64,000 nucleotides of DNA from Novosphingobium sp. PhB57 (GCF_004342985.1 NZ_SMBO01000001.1:1116001-1180000), one strand, 5' to 3'. Shown: positions 11,416 to 20,203, counted from the stretch's first letter. Numbers and translations: made by a program. Notes: generated by a model not told the origin, from the sequence alone.

Positions 11416-11868
11416 TCAAATTGCTTCAATCAAGGCCTTGCCCAGGCAGATCGATTCTTTCCGGCCCGCATATCGCCCATAAGGCGCAATGGGCAGGTAG
11501 CCGTGCCGCCGATAAAAGGCCGTCGCCCGTTCGTTGATCTTGCGGGTGGAAAGGCAGACCTGCCGATAGCCATCGGCCGATGCAGCCCTTTCCAGCTTGG
11601 CCAGGAGCGCCGCGCCGCAGCCCCGCTCGGCATACATGCGCTTGATCTCGGCCGCATCGCCTTCGAGAGGCCGATAGGCGCCGCAACCGATCGCGGCGCC
11701 CGCCCCGTCCCGCGCCAGCACGAAAAGGGAGCGGGGCACGAGGACGTCGGACGGATCGAACGAGGACGTGCCGCCGTCGCCGGTTATCGCGGCGAGCGCA
11801 CCCGAAAGGCGCGCCATCACCGCGACCGCATCGGGCTCGCGCGGATCGCAAGGTTCGACCCTTACCAT
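11416..11868 (-). CDS. GNAT-family N-acetyltransferase
   Basis: A 150-residue acetyl-CoA-dependent acyltransferase of unknown substrate. The GNAT core is seen as AAEIKRMYAERGCGAALLAKLERAA (a motif A region, with RGCGAA replacing the common Q/RxxGxG/A) and FYRRHGYLPIAPYG near the end. The start may be ATG 11868, with GGGG 8 bases upstream, or the GTG two codons earlier at 11874. It begins about 20 bases after fabG and on the same strand, so it is likely the last gene of fabD-fabG-GNAT. That position is unusual: acpP commonly follows fabG. Confidence 0.8.
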   Translation of the reverse strand: MVRVEPCDPREPDAVAVMARLSGALAAITGDGGTSSFDPSDVLVPRSLFVLARDGAGAAIGCGAYRPLEGDAAEIKRMYAERGCGAALLAKLERAASADGYRQVCLSTRKINERATAFYRRHGYLPIAPYGRYAGRKESICLGKALIEAI

Positions 11869-11890
11869 CCGCACGACCCCGCGCGTCCTG

Positions 11891-12655
11891 TCAGATCATC
11901 ACCATGCCGCCGTTGACGTGGATCGTCTGGCCGGTGACGTAGCCCGCTTCCTTCGAGGCGAGGAACACGGCGGCGGCAGCGATATCCTCGCCCTCGCCCA
12001 TGCGGCCCATAGGAATGCGGCCGTTCAGCGCGTCCTTCTGCGCATCGGGCAGAACGTCGGTCATCGCGGTGCGAATGAAGCCCGGCGCGACGCAGTTCAC
12101 GGTGACATTGCGGCTCGCGAGTTCCTGCGCGAGGCTCTTCGACATGGCGGTGATGCCGCCCTTGGCCGCGCAGTAGTTCATCTGGCCGGGATTGCCGGTG
12201 GTGCCGACGACCGAGGTGACATTGATGATGCGGCCGAAGCGCGCCTTCATCATCGGCTTGGTGACGGCGCGCATCAGGCGGAAGGTCGATTCGAGGTTGA
12301 TCTTGATGACCTGATCCCACTCCTCGTCCTTCATCCGCATGGCGAGATTGTCGCGGGTGATGCCGGCGTTGTTGATGAGGATGTCGATCTTGCCGAGCGA
12401 TTCGAGCGCGGCGGGAACCAGCTTCTCCACTTGCTCGGGATCGCCGAGGTTGCAGGCGATGGCGACGTGATCGACGTCCTGCACATGCTGCGGGGTGTGC
12501 TCGTCCAGCTCGTCGCGGAAGGCGCGCAGCTTGTCGGCATTCGAGCCCGAGATCGCCAGGCGCGCACCCTGCGCGGCCAGCGCGCGGGCGATCGAGGAGC
12601 CGATGCCGCCCGAGGCGCCGGTGACGAGGGCGGTCATTCCGTTGAGGTTGAACAT
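11891..12655 (-). CDS. fabG: 3-oxoacyl-[acyl-carrier-protein] reductase
   Basis: Reduces beta-ketoacyl-ACP with NADPH in the fatty acid elongation cycle, in the cytoplasm. It is a 254-residue short-chain dehydrogenase with TGASGGIG at 12-19 (cofactor loop), NNAG at 95-98, and catalytic Ser148, Tyr161 and Lys165 (YCAAK). The late NCVAPGFIRTAMTD is typical of FabG. It lies 109 bases downstream of fabD on the same strand, the gap holding a small palindrome. Other short-chain dehydrogenases look similar, but the fabD neighbour makes FabG the best call. Confidence 0.93.
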   Translation of the reverse strand: MFNLNGMTALVTGASGGIGSSIARALAAQGARLAISGSNADKLRAFRDELDEHTPQHVQDVDHVAIACNLGDPEQVEKLVPAALESLGKIDILINNAGITRDNLAMRMKDEEWDQVIKINLESTFRLMRAVTKPMMKARFGRIINVTSVVGTTGNPGQMNYCAAKGGITAMSKSLAQELASRNVTVNCVAPGFIRTAMTDVLPDAQKDALNGRIPMGRMGEGEDIAAAAVFLASKEAGYVTGQTIHVNGGMVMI

Positions 12656-12735
12656 CTTTTCAAATCTCCGTGACGCGCTCTCCCAAGGCGGGGAGCGCTG
12701 GCCCGCTGAACGGACCTTTCTTCAAGCCTCCTGCG

Positions 12736-12756
12736 GTCCCGGGTCAAGCCCGGGAC
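12736..12756. repeat. short palindromic repeat (gtcccggg type)
   Basis: Perfect 8-bp stem gtcccggg / cccgggac with a 5-base loop, between fabD and fabG. Similar palindromes lie at 16079, 44958 and 61998. It looks like a dispersed REP-like element and might also attenuate transcription between the two genes. Confidence 0.6.
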
Positions 12757-12764
12757 GACGCGGA

Positions 12765-13700
12765 TCAAAGGGTTTTGGCCAGTTCCTCGATCTCGGCCAT
12801 GGTCACGGCGGAGATCACCTCCACCTCACCGGCCGAGCGCTTGATCATCGGGCCGAGCACTTTGCCGCCGAGTTCGACGAAGGTCTCGACGCCCGCCTCG
12901 CGCATGGCGATCGCGCTTTCGCGCCAGCGGACGCGGCCGGTGACCTGCTCGACCAGCAGGCGCTGGACTTCGGCAGGATCGGTGACGACCGAGGCAGTGA
13001 CGTTGGCGAAGAGCGGCACATGCAGGCTGCCGGGAGGGGTCTTGCCCAGGGCTTCGGCCATGGCGTCAGCGGCGGGCTGCATCAGCGGGCAGTGGAACGG
13101 CGCCGAAACCGGCAGCAGGACGCCGCGCTTGATCCCGAAGTCCTTCACCAGCGCGACGGCGCGTTCGATGGCTTCGCGATGGCCCGAGATCACGACTTGC
13201 GTGGGATCGTTGTCGTTGGCGACGGTGCAGACCTGACCTTCGGCCGCAGCAGCAGCGAGTTCGGTGGCCTTCTCGATGTCCGCACCCAGCAGCGCGGCCA
13301 TCGCGCCAAGGCCGACCGGAACGGCCGCCTGCATCGACTGGCCGCGCAGCTTCAGCAGACGCGCGGTGTCGGCAAGGCTGAAGGCACCGGCGGCACAGAG
13401 CGCGGTATATTCGCCCAGCGAGTGGCCGGCGACGAAGTCCGCCTTGTCGGCCAGCGTCACGCCGCCTTCCTTCTCCAGCACGCGCAGCACGGCGATGGCA
13501 TTGGCCATGATCGCGGGCTGGGCGTTCTCGGTGAGGGTCAGTTCCTCCTCGGGGCCCTGCGTCATCACGCGGAAGAGGTTCTGGCCGAGCGCCTCGTCCA
13601 CTTCCTGGAAGACTTCGCGCGCGACGGCGCTGGCTTCGGCGAGTTCGGCGCCCATGCCGACCTTCTGGCTGCCCTGTCCGGGGAAAACGAATGCACGCAT
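12765..13700 (-). CDS. fabD: malonyl-CoA:ACP transacylase
   Basis: Loads malonyl groups from CoA onto acyl carrier protein, the entry step to fatty acid elongation. 311 residues, the normal size. It begins MRAFVFPGQGSQKVGMG, has the nucleophile loop GHSLGEY with Ser94, and SAPFHCPLM with the catalytic histidine near residue 203. First gene of a likely fabD-fabG-GNAT unit on the minus strand. The LD-carboxypeptidase gene upstream ends 78 bases before its start. Confidence 0.95.
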   Translation of the reverse strand: MRAFVFPGQGSQKVGMGAELAEASAVAREVFQEVDEALGQNLFRVMTQGPEEELTLTENAQPAIMANAIAVLRVLEKEGGVTLADKADFVAGHSLGEYTALCAAGAFSLADTARLLKLRGQSMQAAVPVGLGAMAALLGADIEKATELAAAAAEGQVCTVANDNDPTQVVISGHREAIERAVALVKDFGIKRGVLLPVSAPFHCPLMQPAADAMAEALGKTPPGSLHVPLFANVTASVVTDPAEVQRLLVEQVTGRVRWRESAIAMREAGVETFVELGGKVLGPMIKRSAGEVEVISAVTMAEIEELAKTL

Positions 13701-13778
13701 CTTGGCGGCTCCTTCTGTCCGGCGGGCCCTACGGTTGCGCCCTGCCGATTTTTTGAAATTCTTGTGTGGCGCGGCGCG

Positions 13779-14606
13779 TTATTGACCTTGGGGCCGCTCT
13801 GCAAGCCCGAAGGGCACGATACGGTTCGCCGCGTCGTGGCCGATATCCGCGCGGCCAAGGTAGGGGATCGAATGGTGCGTGCACCAGTGACGCACGATCT
13901 CCTCGGCCTCGACGCCGAACGGGCGGTCGTTTTCGGGCACGTCGCTGACCCGGCCAAGCCGCAATCCCGCCACCCCGCCGAGATGCGCAGTCAGGTGGAA
14001 GAACAGGCGGTCCACCGCGTAGAGATACTCCGACACCTCTTCCACCAGCACGACATGCTTGGCGAGCCCCGGCATCAGCGGGGTGCCGCAGAGCATCGCC
14101 AGCGTCATCAGGTTGAAGGCGACGCGCGGATGATCGTCTCCGGTCGGCTCCAAGCCCGAGGTATCGCCGGTCAGCCAGCGGAGCGCGCGGCGCACCGCCT
14201 CCGCGCCGCCCTCGCGCCGGATGTCGGCCAGCATCGGGCCATGAACGGGCTTGCCGATCCGCGCGCGGTAGAGGCCGCCGAGCAGATAGCCGGCATCGGA
14301 ATAGCCGAGGAACGTCTTGCCCTGCGCATTGTGCGTGAACTTCGCGATGGCCGCTTCGGCGACGCGGCAGGCGCCATAGCCGCCGCGGGCGAACCACACC
14401 GCGTCCACCGAGGGATCGTTGGCGCATTCCACCAGCGCCGCGATCCGCCGCGCATCGCTGCCGGCGAAGTGGCCCTCCACCTCGAAGCACTGGTCGTGGA
14501 TCGCCAGCTCCACATCGGGGAACTCGGCGGCGGCGAGCGCCGCGACAGCCTCCGCATCCTCGCGGGTGATCGGGGTGGACGGTGCACAAACTGCGATACG
14601 GGTCAT
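13779..14606 (-). CDS. ldcA: LD-carboxypeptidase, S66 family
   Basis: Removes the terminal D-alanine from murein tetrapeptides, feeding peptidoglycan recycling in the cytoplasm. 275 residues with no signal peptide, as expected. The S66 landmarks are present: ARGGYGA (74-79), the nucleophile GYSD with Ser103, VEEVSEYLY with Glu189/190, and the catalytic histidine in DIGHDAANRIVPFG (His257). It is transcribed divergently from the Mur-ligase-family gene, with only 53 bases between starts, so the pair may share a promoter region and a pathway. Confidence 0.88.
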   Translation of the reverse strand: MTRIAVCAPSTPITREDAEAVAALAAAEFPDVELAIHDQCFEVEGHFAGSDARRIAALVECANDPSVDAVWFARGGYGACRVAEAAIAKFTHNAQGKTFLGYSDAGYLLGGLYRARIGKPVHGPMLADIRREGGAEAVRRALRWLTGDTSGLEPTGDDHPRVAFNLMTLAMLCGTPLMPGLAKHVVLVEEVSEYLYAVDRLFFHLTAHLGGVAGLRLGRVSDVPENDRPFGVEAEEIVRHWCTHHSIPYLGRADIGHDAANRIVPFGLAERPQGQ

Positions 14607-14659
14607 GGCACCTTCCTATCGAGGTTGTCAGGACGAACAAGGCCGCATACCGAAGCGTC

Positions 14660-16072
14660 ATGACTTCCGCGCATCACGAACTCACTTCACATCCCTGGTT
14701 CTTCTGCGGCATCGGCGGATCGGGCATGCTGCCGCTCGCGCTGATCCTCAAGGGCCACGGCGCGCAAGTCGCCGGCTCGGACCGCAGCCGCGACCAGGGC
14801 CGCACGCCCGAGAAGTTCGCCTGGCTGGAGAGCCTCGGCTTCGACCTGCACCCGCAGGACGGCAGCGGGATCACCGGCGCGGAGCAGACGCTGGTGGCTT
14901 CGGCGGCCGTGGAAGACACCGTGCCCGAAGTGATCCGCGCCAAGGAATTCGGCTGCCCGCGCATGAGCCGCGCCGAGCTTCTGGCGACACTGTTCAATGC
15001 CGCACCTTTCGGCGTGGCGATAGGCGGCACATCGGGCAAGTCTACCGTCACCGGCATGACCGGCTGGATCATGACTCACGCGGGCCGCGACCCCACGATC
15101 ATGAACGGCGCGGTGATGAAGAACTTCGCCAGCCCCGATGCGCCTTTCGCCAGTGCCCGCGTCGGTGAAGGCGAGGTTTTCGTGTCGGAAGTGGACGAAA
15201 GCGATGGTTCCATCGCGCTCTATCGCCCCAAGGTGGCGGTGCTTGGCAATGTCAGCCTGGACCACAAGAGCCTTGAGGAACTGCGCCAGCTTTTCGGGGA
15301 CTTCCTTGCCCGCGCGGACATTTCGGCGATCAATCTCGACGACGCGGAGACCGCCGCCCTCGCCCCGCATGCCAAGGCGCTGGTGACGTTCGGCATTGCC
15401 TCACCGGACGCGCAGATCGGCGCGACCGAAGTAGTCGAAGGCCCGACTTCGCTGACTGCCACCGTGCTGGATCGCCGCGATGGATCTTCGCATGCGCTCG
15501 TACTCAAGGTGCCGGGGCGCCACAATCTCTACAACGCGCTGGCCGCCATTGCCGCCGCCAACGCGGCCGGGGTTGCCGTGGCCGAAGCGGTTGCAGGGCT
15601 CGGCAGCTTCGTCGGTCTGGCCCGGCGGTTCGACATCGTCGGCACCTCTCCCTCGGGCGTGACAGTGATCGACGACTTCGGCCACAACCCGGACAAGGTT
15701 TCCGCCACGCTGGCAACGCTCAAGGCCCATCCGGGGCGCGTGATCGCGTTCTTCCAGCCCCACGGCTATGGCCCGCTCAAGCAGATGGGCCATGAACTGG
15801 CGCGAGTTCTGGCAACCAGGCTGGGGCCGGACGATATGACGATCCTGTGCGACCCGGTCTACTTCGGCGGCACCGTGGACCGCTCCGAAGGCAGCGAACG
15901 CATCGTGCGCCTGATCGAGGCCGATGGCGGAAAGGCCGAGTACGTGCCCTCCCGCGAAGACTGCGCTGCTCGCATCGCCGAAATCGCCAAACCCGGCGAC
16001 CGCGTGGTCGTCATGGGCGCGCGAGACGATACGCTGACGGTGTTCGCGAAGGATCTGCTGGCGAGGCTCTGA
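14660..16072 (+). CDS. Mur ligase family protein (MurC/Mpl-like)
   Basis: An ATP-dependent ligase of 470 residues that joins an amino acid or peptide to a UDP-MurNAc-type substrate. The N-terminal Rossmann part carries CGIGGSGMLPLALIL and GSDRS. The ATP loop GGTSGKST is at about 120-127. VDESDGS and PGRHNLYNALAA follow the central domain, and IDDFGHNPDKV opens the C-terminal domain. It resembles MurC most, but the motif DFGHNPDKV is unlike the usual MurC or Mpl HHPT form. The divergent LdcA makes a murein-peptide ligase (Mpl role) attractive. True murC is normally in the dcw cluster, so this is probably a second, specialised ligase. Confidence 0.75.
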   Translation: MTSAHHELTSHPWFFCGIGGSGMLPLALILKGHGAQVAGSDRSRDQGRTPEKFAWLESLGFDLHPQDGSGITGAEQTLVASAAVEDTVPEVIRAKEFGCPRMSRAELLATLFNAAPFGVAIGGTSGKSTVTGMTGWIMTHAGRDPTIMNGAVMKNFASPDAPFASARVGEGEVFVSEVDESDGSIALYRPKVAVLGNVSLDHKSLEELRQLFGDFLARADISAINLDDAETAALAPHAKALVTFGIASPDAQIGATEVVEGPTSLTATVLDRRDGSSHALVLKVPGRHNLYNALAAIAAANAAGVAVAEAVAGLGSFVGLARRFDIVGTSPSGVTVIDDFGHNPDKVSATLATLKAHPGRVIAFFQPHGYGPLKQMGHELARVLATRLGPDDMTILCDPVYFGGTVDRSEGSERIVRLIEADGGKAEYVPSREDCAARIAEIAKPGDRVVVMGARDDTLTVFAKDLLARL

Positions 16073-16078
16073 AACGTC

Positions 16079-16100
16079 GTCCCCGGACTCGATCCGGGAC
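16079..16100. repeat. short palindromic repeat
   Basis: Imperfect palindrome with cccgga / tccggg arms right after the Mur ligase stop, between two convergent genes. It belongs to the same sequence class as the elements at 12736 and 44958 and could also end transcription. Confidence 0.5.
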
Positions 16101-16130
16101 AGCGGCTATCCAGAATTTGGCTTCAGCCGA

Positions 16131-17075
16131 TCAATGCGCCCCGCCGCGCGCCTTGGCGATGAAGTGCACGATCGCCGCGATCACCGCGCCCAGCGCCAGG
16201 CCCACCACGGCCGACGCCGCGGCATAGCCCAGCCAGCCGAGCGCGCCGCCGACCGGGCCGCCCAGCACGGCCAACCAGTGCTGGAACTGGTGCGCCACAT
16301 GCGCAGGCGCGGGAACGCCCAGCTCTTCCAGCCCGTGCAGGATGATCCCACCGCCGACCCAGAGCATCGCCAGTGTGCCGACCGAGGCCAGCACCGTCAG
16401 CACTTTCGGCATGCCGTTCACCAGCATGCGCCCGAAAGCCTGCGTGCCCTTGCCCTGCTTCTTGGCGAGATGCAGGCCGATATCGTCCATCTTCACGATC
16501 AGCGCGACGGCGCCGTAAACGCCCGCGGTGATGAGAATGCCCACCAGCGCCAGGGCCACCGCGCGGGTGAGAAGCGAACTGTCGGCCACTTCGGAAAGGG
16601 CGATCGCCATGATCTCGGCCGAGAGGATCAGGTCGGTGCGGATCGCGCCCGAAACGCGCGCCTGCTCGAAAGCGGCCACGTCGGTGACGGGGGCCTCCAG
16701 CGTCTCGCCGTGATGGGCGCCGCCGAACTTCTCCAGGATCTTCTCGGCGCCTTCGAACGCCAGATAGCTGCCGCCCAGCATCAGGATCGGCGTGATCAGC
16801 CAAGGCAGGAACGCGCTCAGCAGCAGCGCGATCGGCAGCAGGATGAACAGCTTGTTGCGCAGGCTGCCCTTGGTGATCTTCCAGATGATCGGCAATTCGC
16901 GCTCTGGCGTGAAGTCGGTGACGTAGCCCGGCGTCACCGCGGCATCGTCGATCACGACGCCCGCCGCCTTGCTCCCGGCCTTGGCGACGCCCAGCCCCAC
17001 GTCGTCGAGCGAGGCTGCGGCGGCGCGGGCGATCACCGCAACGTCATCGAGAAGAGCAACGAGGCCGGAAGCCAT
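16131..17075 (-). CDS. DUF808-family inner membrane protein
   Basis: A 314-residue membrane protein starting MASGLVALLDDVAVIARAAAAS, the conserved opening of the DUF808 (YedI-like) family. It has about five hydrophobic segments: 76-100, 165-200, 228-255 and 275-310 among them. DDAAVTPGYVTDFTPERELPI and KKQGKGTQAFGRMLVNGMPK are family-like stretches. The function is unknown. ATG 17075 was chosen by family fit; another in-frame ATG lies 13 codons upstream. It is divergent from the flagellin gene and convergent with the Mur ligase. Confidence 0.85.
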   Translation of the reverse strand: MASGLVALLDDVAVIARAAAASLDDVGLGVAKAGSKAAGVVIDDAAVTPGYVTDFTPERELPIIWKITKGSLRNKLFILLPIALLLSAFLPWLITPILMLGGSYLAFEGAEKILEKFGGAHHGETLEAPVTDVAAFEQARVSGAIRTDLILSAEIMAIALSEVADSSLLTRAVALALVGILITAGVYGAVALIVKMDDIGLHLAKKQGKGTQAFGRMLVNGMPKVLTVLASVGTLAMLWVGGGIILHGLEELGVPAPAHVAHQFQHWLAVLGGPVGGALGWLGYAAASAVVGLALGAVIAAIVHFIAKARGGAH

Positions 17076-17298
17076 CTTGAAGAATATTCCCTGTTGAATG
17101 GTGGCAGCAGCCATGCGGGGGAAACCACCCGCGATCAAGCGAAAGCGGACAAAGTCGTGAGCCCCAAGCGACTTGCACCAGGAGCGCCCACGAAATCGCC
17201 GCCCTGCCCTTAACTCCGCAAGCCGGCATCCGTTCTCAGCTTCGAACGGAAGAGAGCTTCCGCCACCTGCCAACCGCCTGACAATCCGGGGATTTACG

Positions 17299-18120
17299 AT
17301 GTCCGTCATCAATACCAATATCAGCGCCCTGCGCGCCGCAAACGCTTCCAACTCCGCCAACAAGATGCTGGGCACCGCCATGGAGCGCCTCTCCACCGGC
17401 AAGCGCATCAACTCCGCGAAGGACGACGCCGCCGGCCTCGCCATCTCCACCTCGATGACCGCGCAGGTTCGCGGCATGAGCCAGGGCATCCGCAATGCCA
17501 ACGACGGCATCTCGCTCGCCCAGACCGCCGACGGCGCGCTTTCCGAAGTGTCGAACATGCTGCAGCGGGTGCGCGAACTGGCGATCCAGTCGGCTTCCAG
17601 CACCTATCAGGACAGCGACCGCGACGCGATGCAGCAGGAAGTCACGGCGCTCACCGACCAGATCGGCGACGTCCTTTCGCAGACCAAGTTCAACGGCAAC
17701 AACCTCTTCGCCACCACCGGCAGCGACGTCACCTTCGACATCCAGACCGGCGCGAACTCGGGTGAAACCGTTACGCTGACCTCCAAGGTGATCGACGGCG
17801 CCAACCTCACCGCCTCGGCGCTCGATGTCTCGACCAGCACGGCCGCCTCCGCCACGCTCGACAACGTCGACGACGCCCTGGCGGACGTCAACGCCAACCG
17901 CGCCTCGCTCGGCGCCGGTCAGAACCGCCTCGAATCGGCGATCAACAACCTGACTAACAACGTCACCAACTTGTCCGATGCCAAGTCGCGGATCGAGGAT
18001 GCCGACTATTCCACCGAGACCACGCAGATGGCCAAGGCGCAGATCCTCAGCCAGGCCTCGACCGCGATGCTGGCCCAGGCCAACCAGGCCCAGCAGAATG
18101 TCATGAGCCTGCTGCGCTGA
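17299..18120 (+). CDS. fliC: flagellin
   Basis: Subunit of the flagellar filament, exported by the flagellar type III machinery. 273 residues, the short alphaproteobacterial size, made mostly of the conserved terminal coiled coils: [17 protein letters not shown] and [21 protein letters not shown] at the N-end, [22 protein letters not shown] at the C-end. Only a small central region (about 145-200) replaces the exposed D2/D3 domains. The start has GGGGA 8 bases upstream. No other flagellar gene lies in the window, so the filament gene is separated from its machinery. I found no clear sigma28 or sigma54 promoter. Confidence 0.95.
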   Translation: MSVINTNISALRAANASNSANKMLGTAMERLSTGKRINSAKDDAAGLAISTSMTAQVRGMSQGIRNANDGISLAQTADGALSEVSNMLQRVRELAIQSASSTYQDSDRDAMQQEVTALTDQIGDVLSQTKFNGNNLFATTGSDVTFDIQTGANSGETVTLTSKVIDGANLTASALDVSTSTAASATLDNVDDALADVNANRASLGAGQNRLESAINNLTNNVTNLSDAKSRIEDADYSTETTQMAKAQILSQASTAMLAQANQAQQNVMSLLR

Positions 18121-18150
18121 CGCAAGACTAGCCCGGGAAGGGTCGCAAGC

Positions 18151-18178
18151 AGACGGCGGGCCGCAAGGTCCGCCGTCT
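18151..18178 (+). terminator. hairpin after flagellin
   Basis: Stem agacggcgg / ccgccgtct with a 10-base loop, 30 bases past the flagellin stop. The T-tract is weak (ttg), so it is a likely but not classical terminator. Confidence 0.6.
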
Positions 18179-18271
18179 TGCCATGCGCGGGGATCGCCTG
18201 CCGCCCCGATTGCGCCCGAAGCCTGATTGCGGTTAGGAACGTTTCCCGGCCACCGGGAATGCAGCTTTGTC

Positions 18272-18299
18272 TTGCGTTCCGCGCCAGATCCGCTAAGGG
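18272..18299 (+). promoter_or_regulatory. possible promoter of the rpsF operon
   Basis: TTGCGT (18272-18277) and TAAGGG (18294-18299) are separated by 16 bases. Transcription would begin just before the leader hairpin. The -10 match is poor, so the call is tentative. Confidence 0.35.
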
Positions 18300-18303
18300 G
18301 CCG

Positions 18304-18336
18304 CCTTCCGTCTCGTGCGACATGCCGGACGGGAGG
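18304..18336 (+). promoter_or_regulatory. S6:S18-type leader hairpin of rpsF mRNA
   Basis: A 9-bp outer stem (18304-18312 with 18328-18336) is topped by a 4-bp inner stem (cgtg/catg, 3-base loop). On the 3' side the two are separated by a bulged CCG (18325-18327), on the 5' side by one T. A bulged CCG between two short helices is the hallmark of the S6:S18 binding motif described in rpsF leaders of many bacteria, where the protein pair represses its own mRNA. Placement 75 bases before the rpsF start fits. The identity is inferred from structure alone. Confidence 0.55.
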
Positions 18337-18410
18337 GAAGAAAGCCGGAGGGGCCCCGCAATCCCGCGGACAAGCCAGCGATCGGTTAGACTAGAGAAAA
18401 GGAAGCTGCC

Positions 18411-18773
18411 GTGGCTCTATATGAGCACGTGTTCCTGGCACGCCAGGACCTCAGCCAGGCGCAAGTCGACGCGCTTGCCACCACCGCTACCGAGATCGTC
18501 GAGTCGAACCAGGGCAAGGTCACCAAGACCGAGACCTGGGGCCTCAAGAATCTCGCCTACAAGATCAAGCGCAACCGCAAGGCGCACTTCGTGATGCTGA
18601 ACATCGAAGCTTCGGGCGACGTCGTCGCCGAGCTCGAGCGCCAGACGCAGATCAACGAAGACGTCATTCGTTACGTGACCATTCGTGTCGACGAACACGA
18701 AGCCGGTCCGTCGGTCATGATGCGCAAGAGCGACCGCGAGCGTACTCGCCGTCGTGAACGTGAAGGGAACTGA
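18411..18773 (+). CDS. rpsF: 30S ribosomal protein S6
   Basis: Binds S18 and the central domain of 16S rRNA in the small subunit. 120 residues starting [19 protein letters not shown]. The [21 protein letters not shown] and [18 protein letters not shown] segments are diagnostic, and a basic tail follows ([16 protein letters not shown]). The start codon is GTG at 18411, with GGAAG 5 bases upstream. First gene of rpsF-rpsR-rplI, probably autoregulated through the leader hairpin. Confidence 0.97.
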   Translation: MALYEHVFLARQDLSQAQVDALATTATEIVESNQGKVTKTETWGLKNLAYKIKRNRKAHFVMLNIEASGDVVAELERQTQINEDVIRYVTIRVDEHEAGPSVMMRKSDRERTRRREREGN

Positions 18774-18778
18774 TTTCC

Positions 18779-19003
18779 ATGGCACGTGCATTCTTCCGCC
18801 GCCGCAAGTCCTGCCCGTTCTCGGGCAAGAACGCTCCGGCCATCGACTACAAGGACGTGCGTCTGCTTCAGGGCTTCATGTCCGAGCGTGGCAAGATCGT
18901 TCCCAGCCGCATCACCGCGGTTTCCGCAAAGAAGCAGCGTGAGCTGAGCCAGGCGATCAAGCGCGCCCGGCACATCGGCCTGCTGCCCTACATCGTCAAG
19001 TAA
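18779..19003 (+). CDS. rpsR: 30S ribosomal protein S18
   Basis: Small-subunit protein that pairs with S6. 74 residues: [20 protein letters not shown], then the conserved [51 protein letters not shown] core. It starts 5 bases after the rpsF stop, preceded by GGGAA. The CPFSGKNAP segment keeps one of the cysteines found in zinc-type S18 proteins, but a full four-cysteine set is absent. Confidence 0.97.
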   Translation: MARAFFRRRKSCPFSGKNAPAIDYKDVRLLQGFMSERGKIVPSRITAVSAKKQRELSQAIKRARHIGLLPYIVK

Positions 19004-19017
19004 GGAGGGCTAGCCCC

Positions 19018-19614
19018 ATGGACATCATCCTCCTCGAACGCGTCGAAAAGCTCGGCGCCATCGGCGATGTCGTTTCCGTCAAGGACGGTTACGCCCGCAA
19101 CTACCTTCTTCCCAACAAGAAGGCCCTGCGCGCCAACGAGAAGAACAAGAAGGTCTTCGAAGCCAACCGCGCGAAGATCGAATCCGAAAACGCCGAACGC
19201 CGTACCTCGGCCGAAGCGCACTCGGGTAACGTCGAAGGCAAGCAGGTCGTCCTGATCCGCGCTTCGTCGAACTCGGGCCAGCTCTACGGTTCGGTCTCGG
19301 TGCGTGACATCGTCGACGCTCTCAACGAGCAGGGCGCCGAAGTCAGCAAGCAGATGATCGTGCTCGAACGCCCGATCAAGACCATCGGCGTGTTCGACGT
19401 TCGCGTTAACCTGCACCCCGAAGTCTCGGTGAACGTCAAGGTGAACGTTGCCCGTTCGCCCGACGAAGCCGACCTGCAGTCGCAGGGCGTGGACGTGATG
19501 GCCGCGATGTTCGAACAGGACGTCTCGGGCTTCACCGAAGCCTACGACCCGAACGCCGAGCCCGGCGAAATCGCGGTCGAAGAGGAAGTTGCCGAGACCG
19601 AAGAAGAAGCCTGA
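19018..19614 (+). CDS. rplI: 50S ribosomal protein L9
   Basis: Large-subunit protein that binds 23S rRNA. 198 residues: the N-terminal domain MDIILLERVEKLGAIGDVVSVKDGYARNYLLPNKKA is fully conserved. A connecting helix and the C-terminal domain (GQLYGSVSVRDIVDAL) follow. It is longer than the roughly 150-residue E. coli protein because of an acidic C-terminal tail (PGEIAVEEEVAETEEEA) that is common in alphaproteobacteria. AAGGAGG lies 8 bases before the ATG. Last gene of the operon, followed by a strong terminator. Confidence 0.97.
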   Translation: MDIILLERVEKLGAIGDVVSVKDGYARNYLLPNKKALRANEKNKKVFEANRAKIESENAERRTSAEAHSGNVEGKQVVLIRASSNSGQLYGSVSVRDIVDALNEQGAEVSKQMIVLERPIKTIGVFDVRVNLHPEVSVNVKVNVARSPDEADLQSQGVDVMAAMFEQDVSGFTEAYDPNAEPGEIAVEEEVAETEEEA

Positions 19615-19649
19615 GCTTCCTTTTCGCGGTAACGACCGAAGAGATTCAG

Positions 19650-19689
19650 GGCCCTCGCTCCAACCGGAGCGGGGGCCTTTCTCTTTTTG
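19650..19689 (+). terminator. intrinsic terminator of the rpsF operon
   Basis: A 12-bp stem (19650-19661 with 19666-19677, one G-U pair) with a 4-base loop, followed by tttctcttttt. It stands 35 bases after the rplI stop. Confidence 0.92.
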
Positions 19690-19702
19690 CAGGAAACAGA
19701 CC

Positions 19703-20203
19703 ATGATCACCGACATCCCGGCCGAGCTTCGGCACGACTACGCGGCCGACGCGGATCTGCGCGCCGCACTGCTGGCGCTCAACAACAGCCATGCCGTGGA
19801 ACTCTCGCTCGCCGACGAGGCCCGCATGGACATGCTGGTGGAGCGCGCTTTCGTGGCGGCGCGGATCGGGCGACTGGACGCAGCCCTTATCGCTTTCGAT
19901 CAGGACGCCGATTACGACAGCGCCAACGTCCAGTGGTTCCGCGCGAAGTATCCGCGTTTCGTCTATATCGACCGCGTCGTCACCGCTCCCCAGGCGCGGG
20001 GACGCGGCCTTGCCCGCAAGCTCTATGCCCATTTGTTCGATGAGGCCCGCGCGGCCGGTCACGACCGGGCGGTCTGCGAGGTCAATTCCGATCCGCCCAA
20101 TCCCGCCAGCGAAGCCTTCCATCGCGCCCTCGGCTTCGAACCCGTTGGCGAGGCGCTGCTGGAGAACGGCAAGACCGTGACTTATCTGATGCGGCCGCTG
20201 TAG
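19703..20203 (+). CDS. GNAT-family N-acetyltransferase
   Basis: A 166-residue acyltransferase with a clear acetyl-CoA loop: VYIDRVVTAPQARGRGLARKLYAHLFDEAR around residues 89-120, then NPASEAFHRALGFEPVGE. It resembles the group annotated as general GNAT enzymes with 'NSDPPNP' before motif B. The substrate is not predictable. ATG 19703 has AGGAA 7 bases upstream. It stands alone between the ribosomal operon terminator and amn, on the same strand as both. Confidence 0.85.
   Translation: MITDIPAELRHDYAADADLRAALLALNNSHAVELSLADEARMDMLVERAFVAARIGRLDAALIAFDQDADYDSANVQWFRAKYPRFVYIDRVVTAPQARGRGLARKLYAHLFDEARAAGHDRAVCEVNSDPPNPASEAFHRALGFEPVGEALLENGKTVTYLMRPL

Noticed and set aside
17100..17298. Possible sigma54 promoter before flagellin (TTGCA near 17170)
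   Set aside because: The GG at the required -24 spacing is absent.
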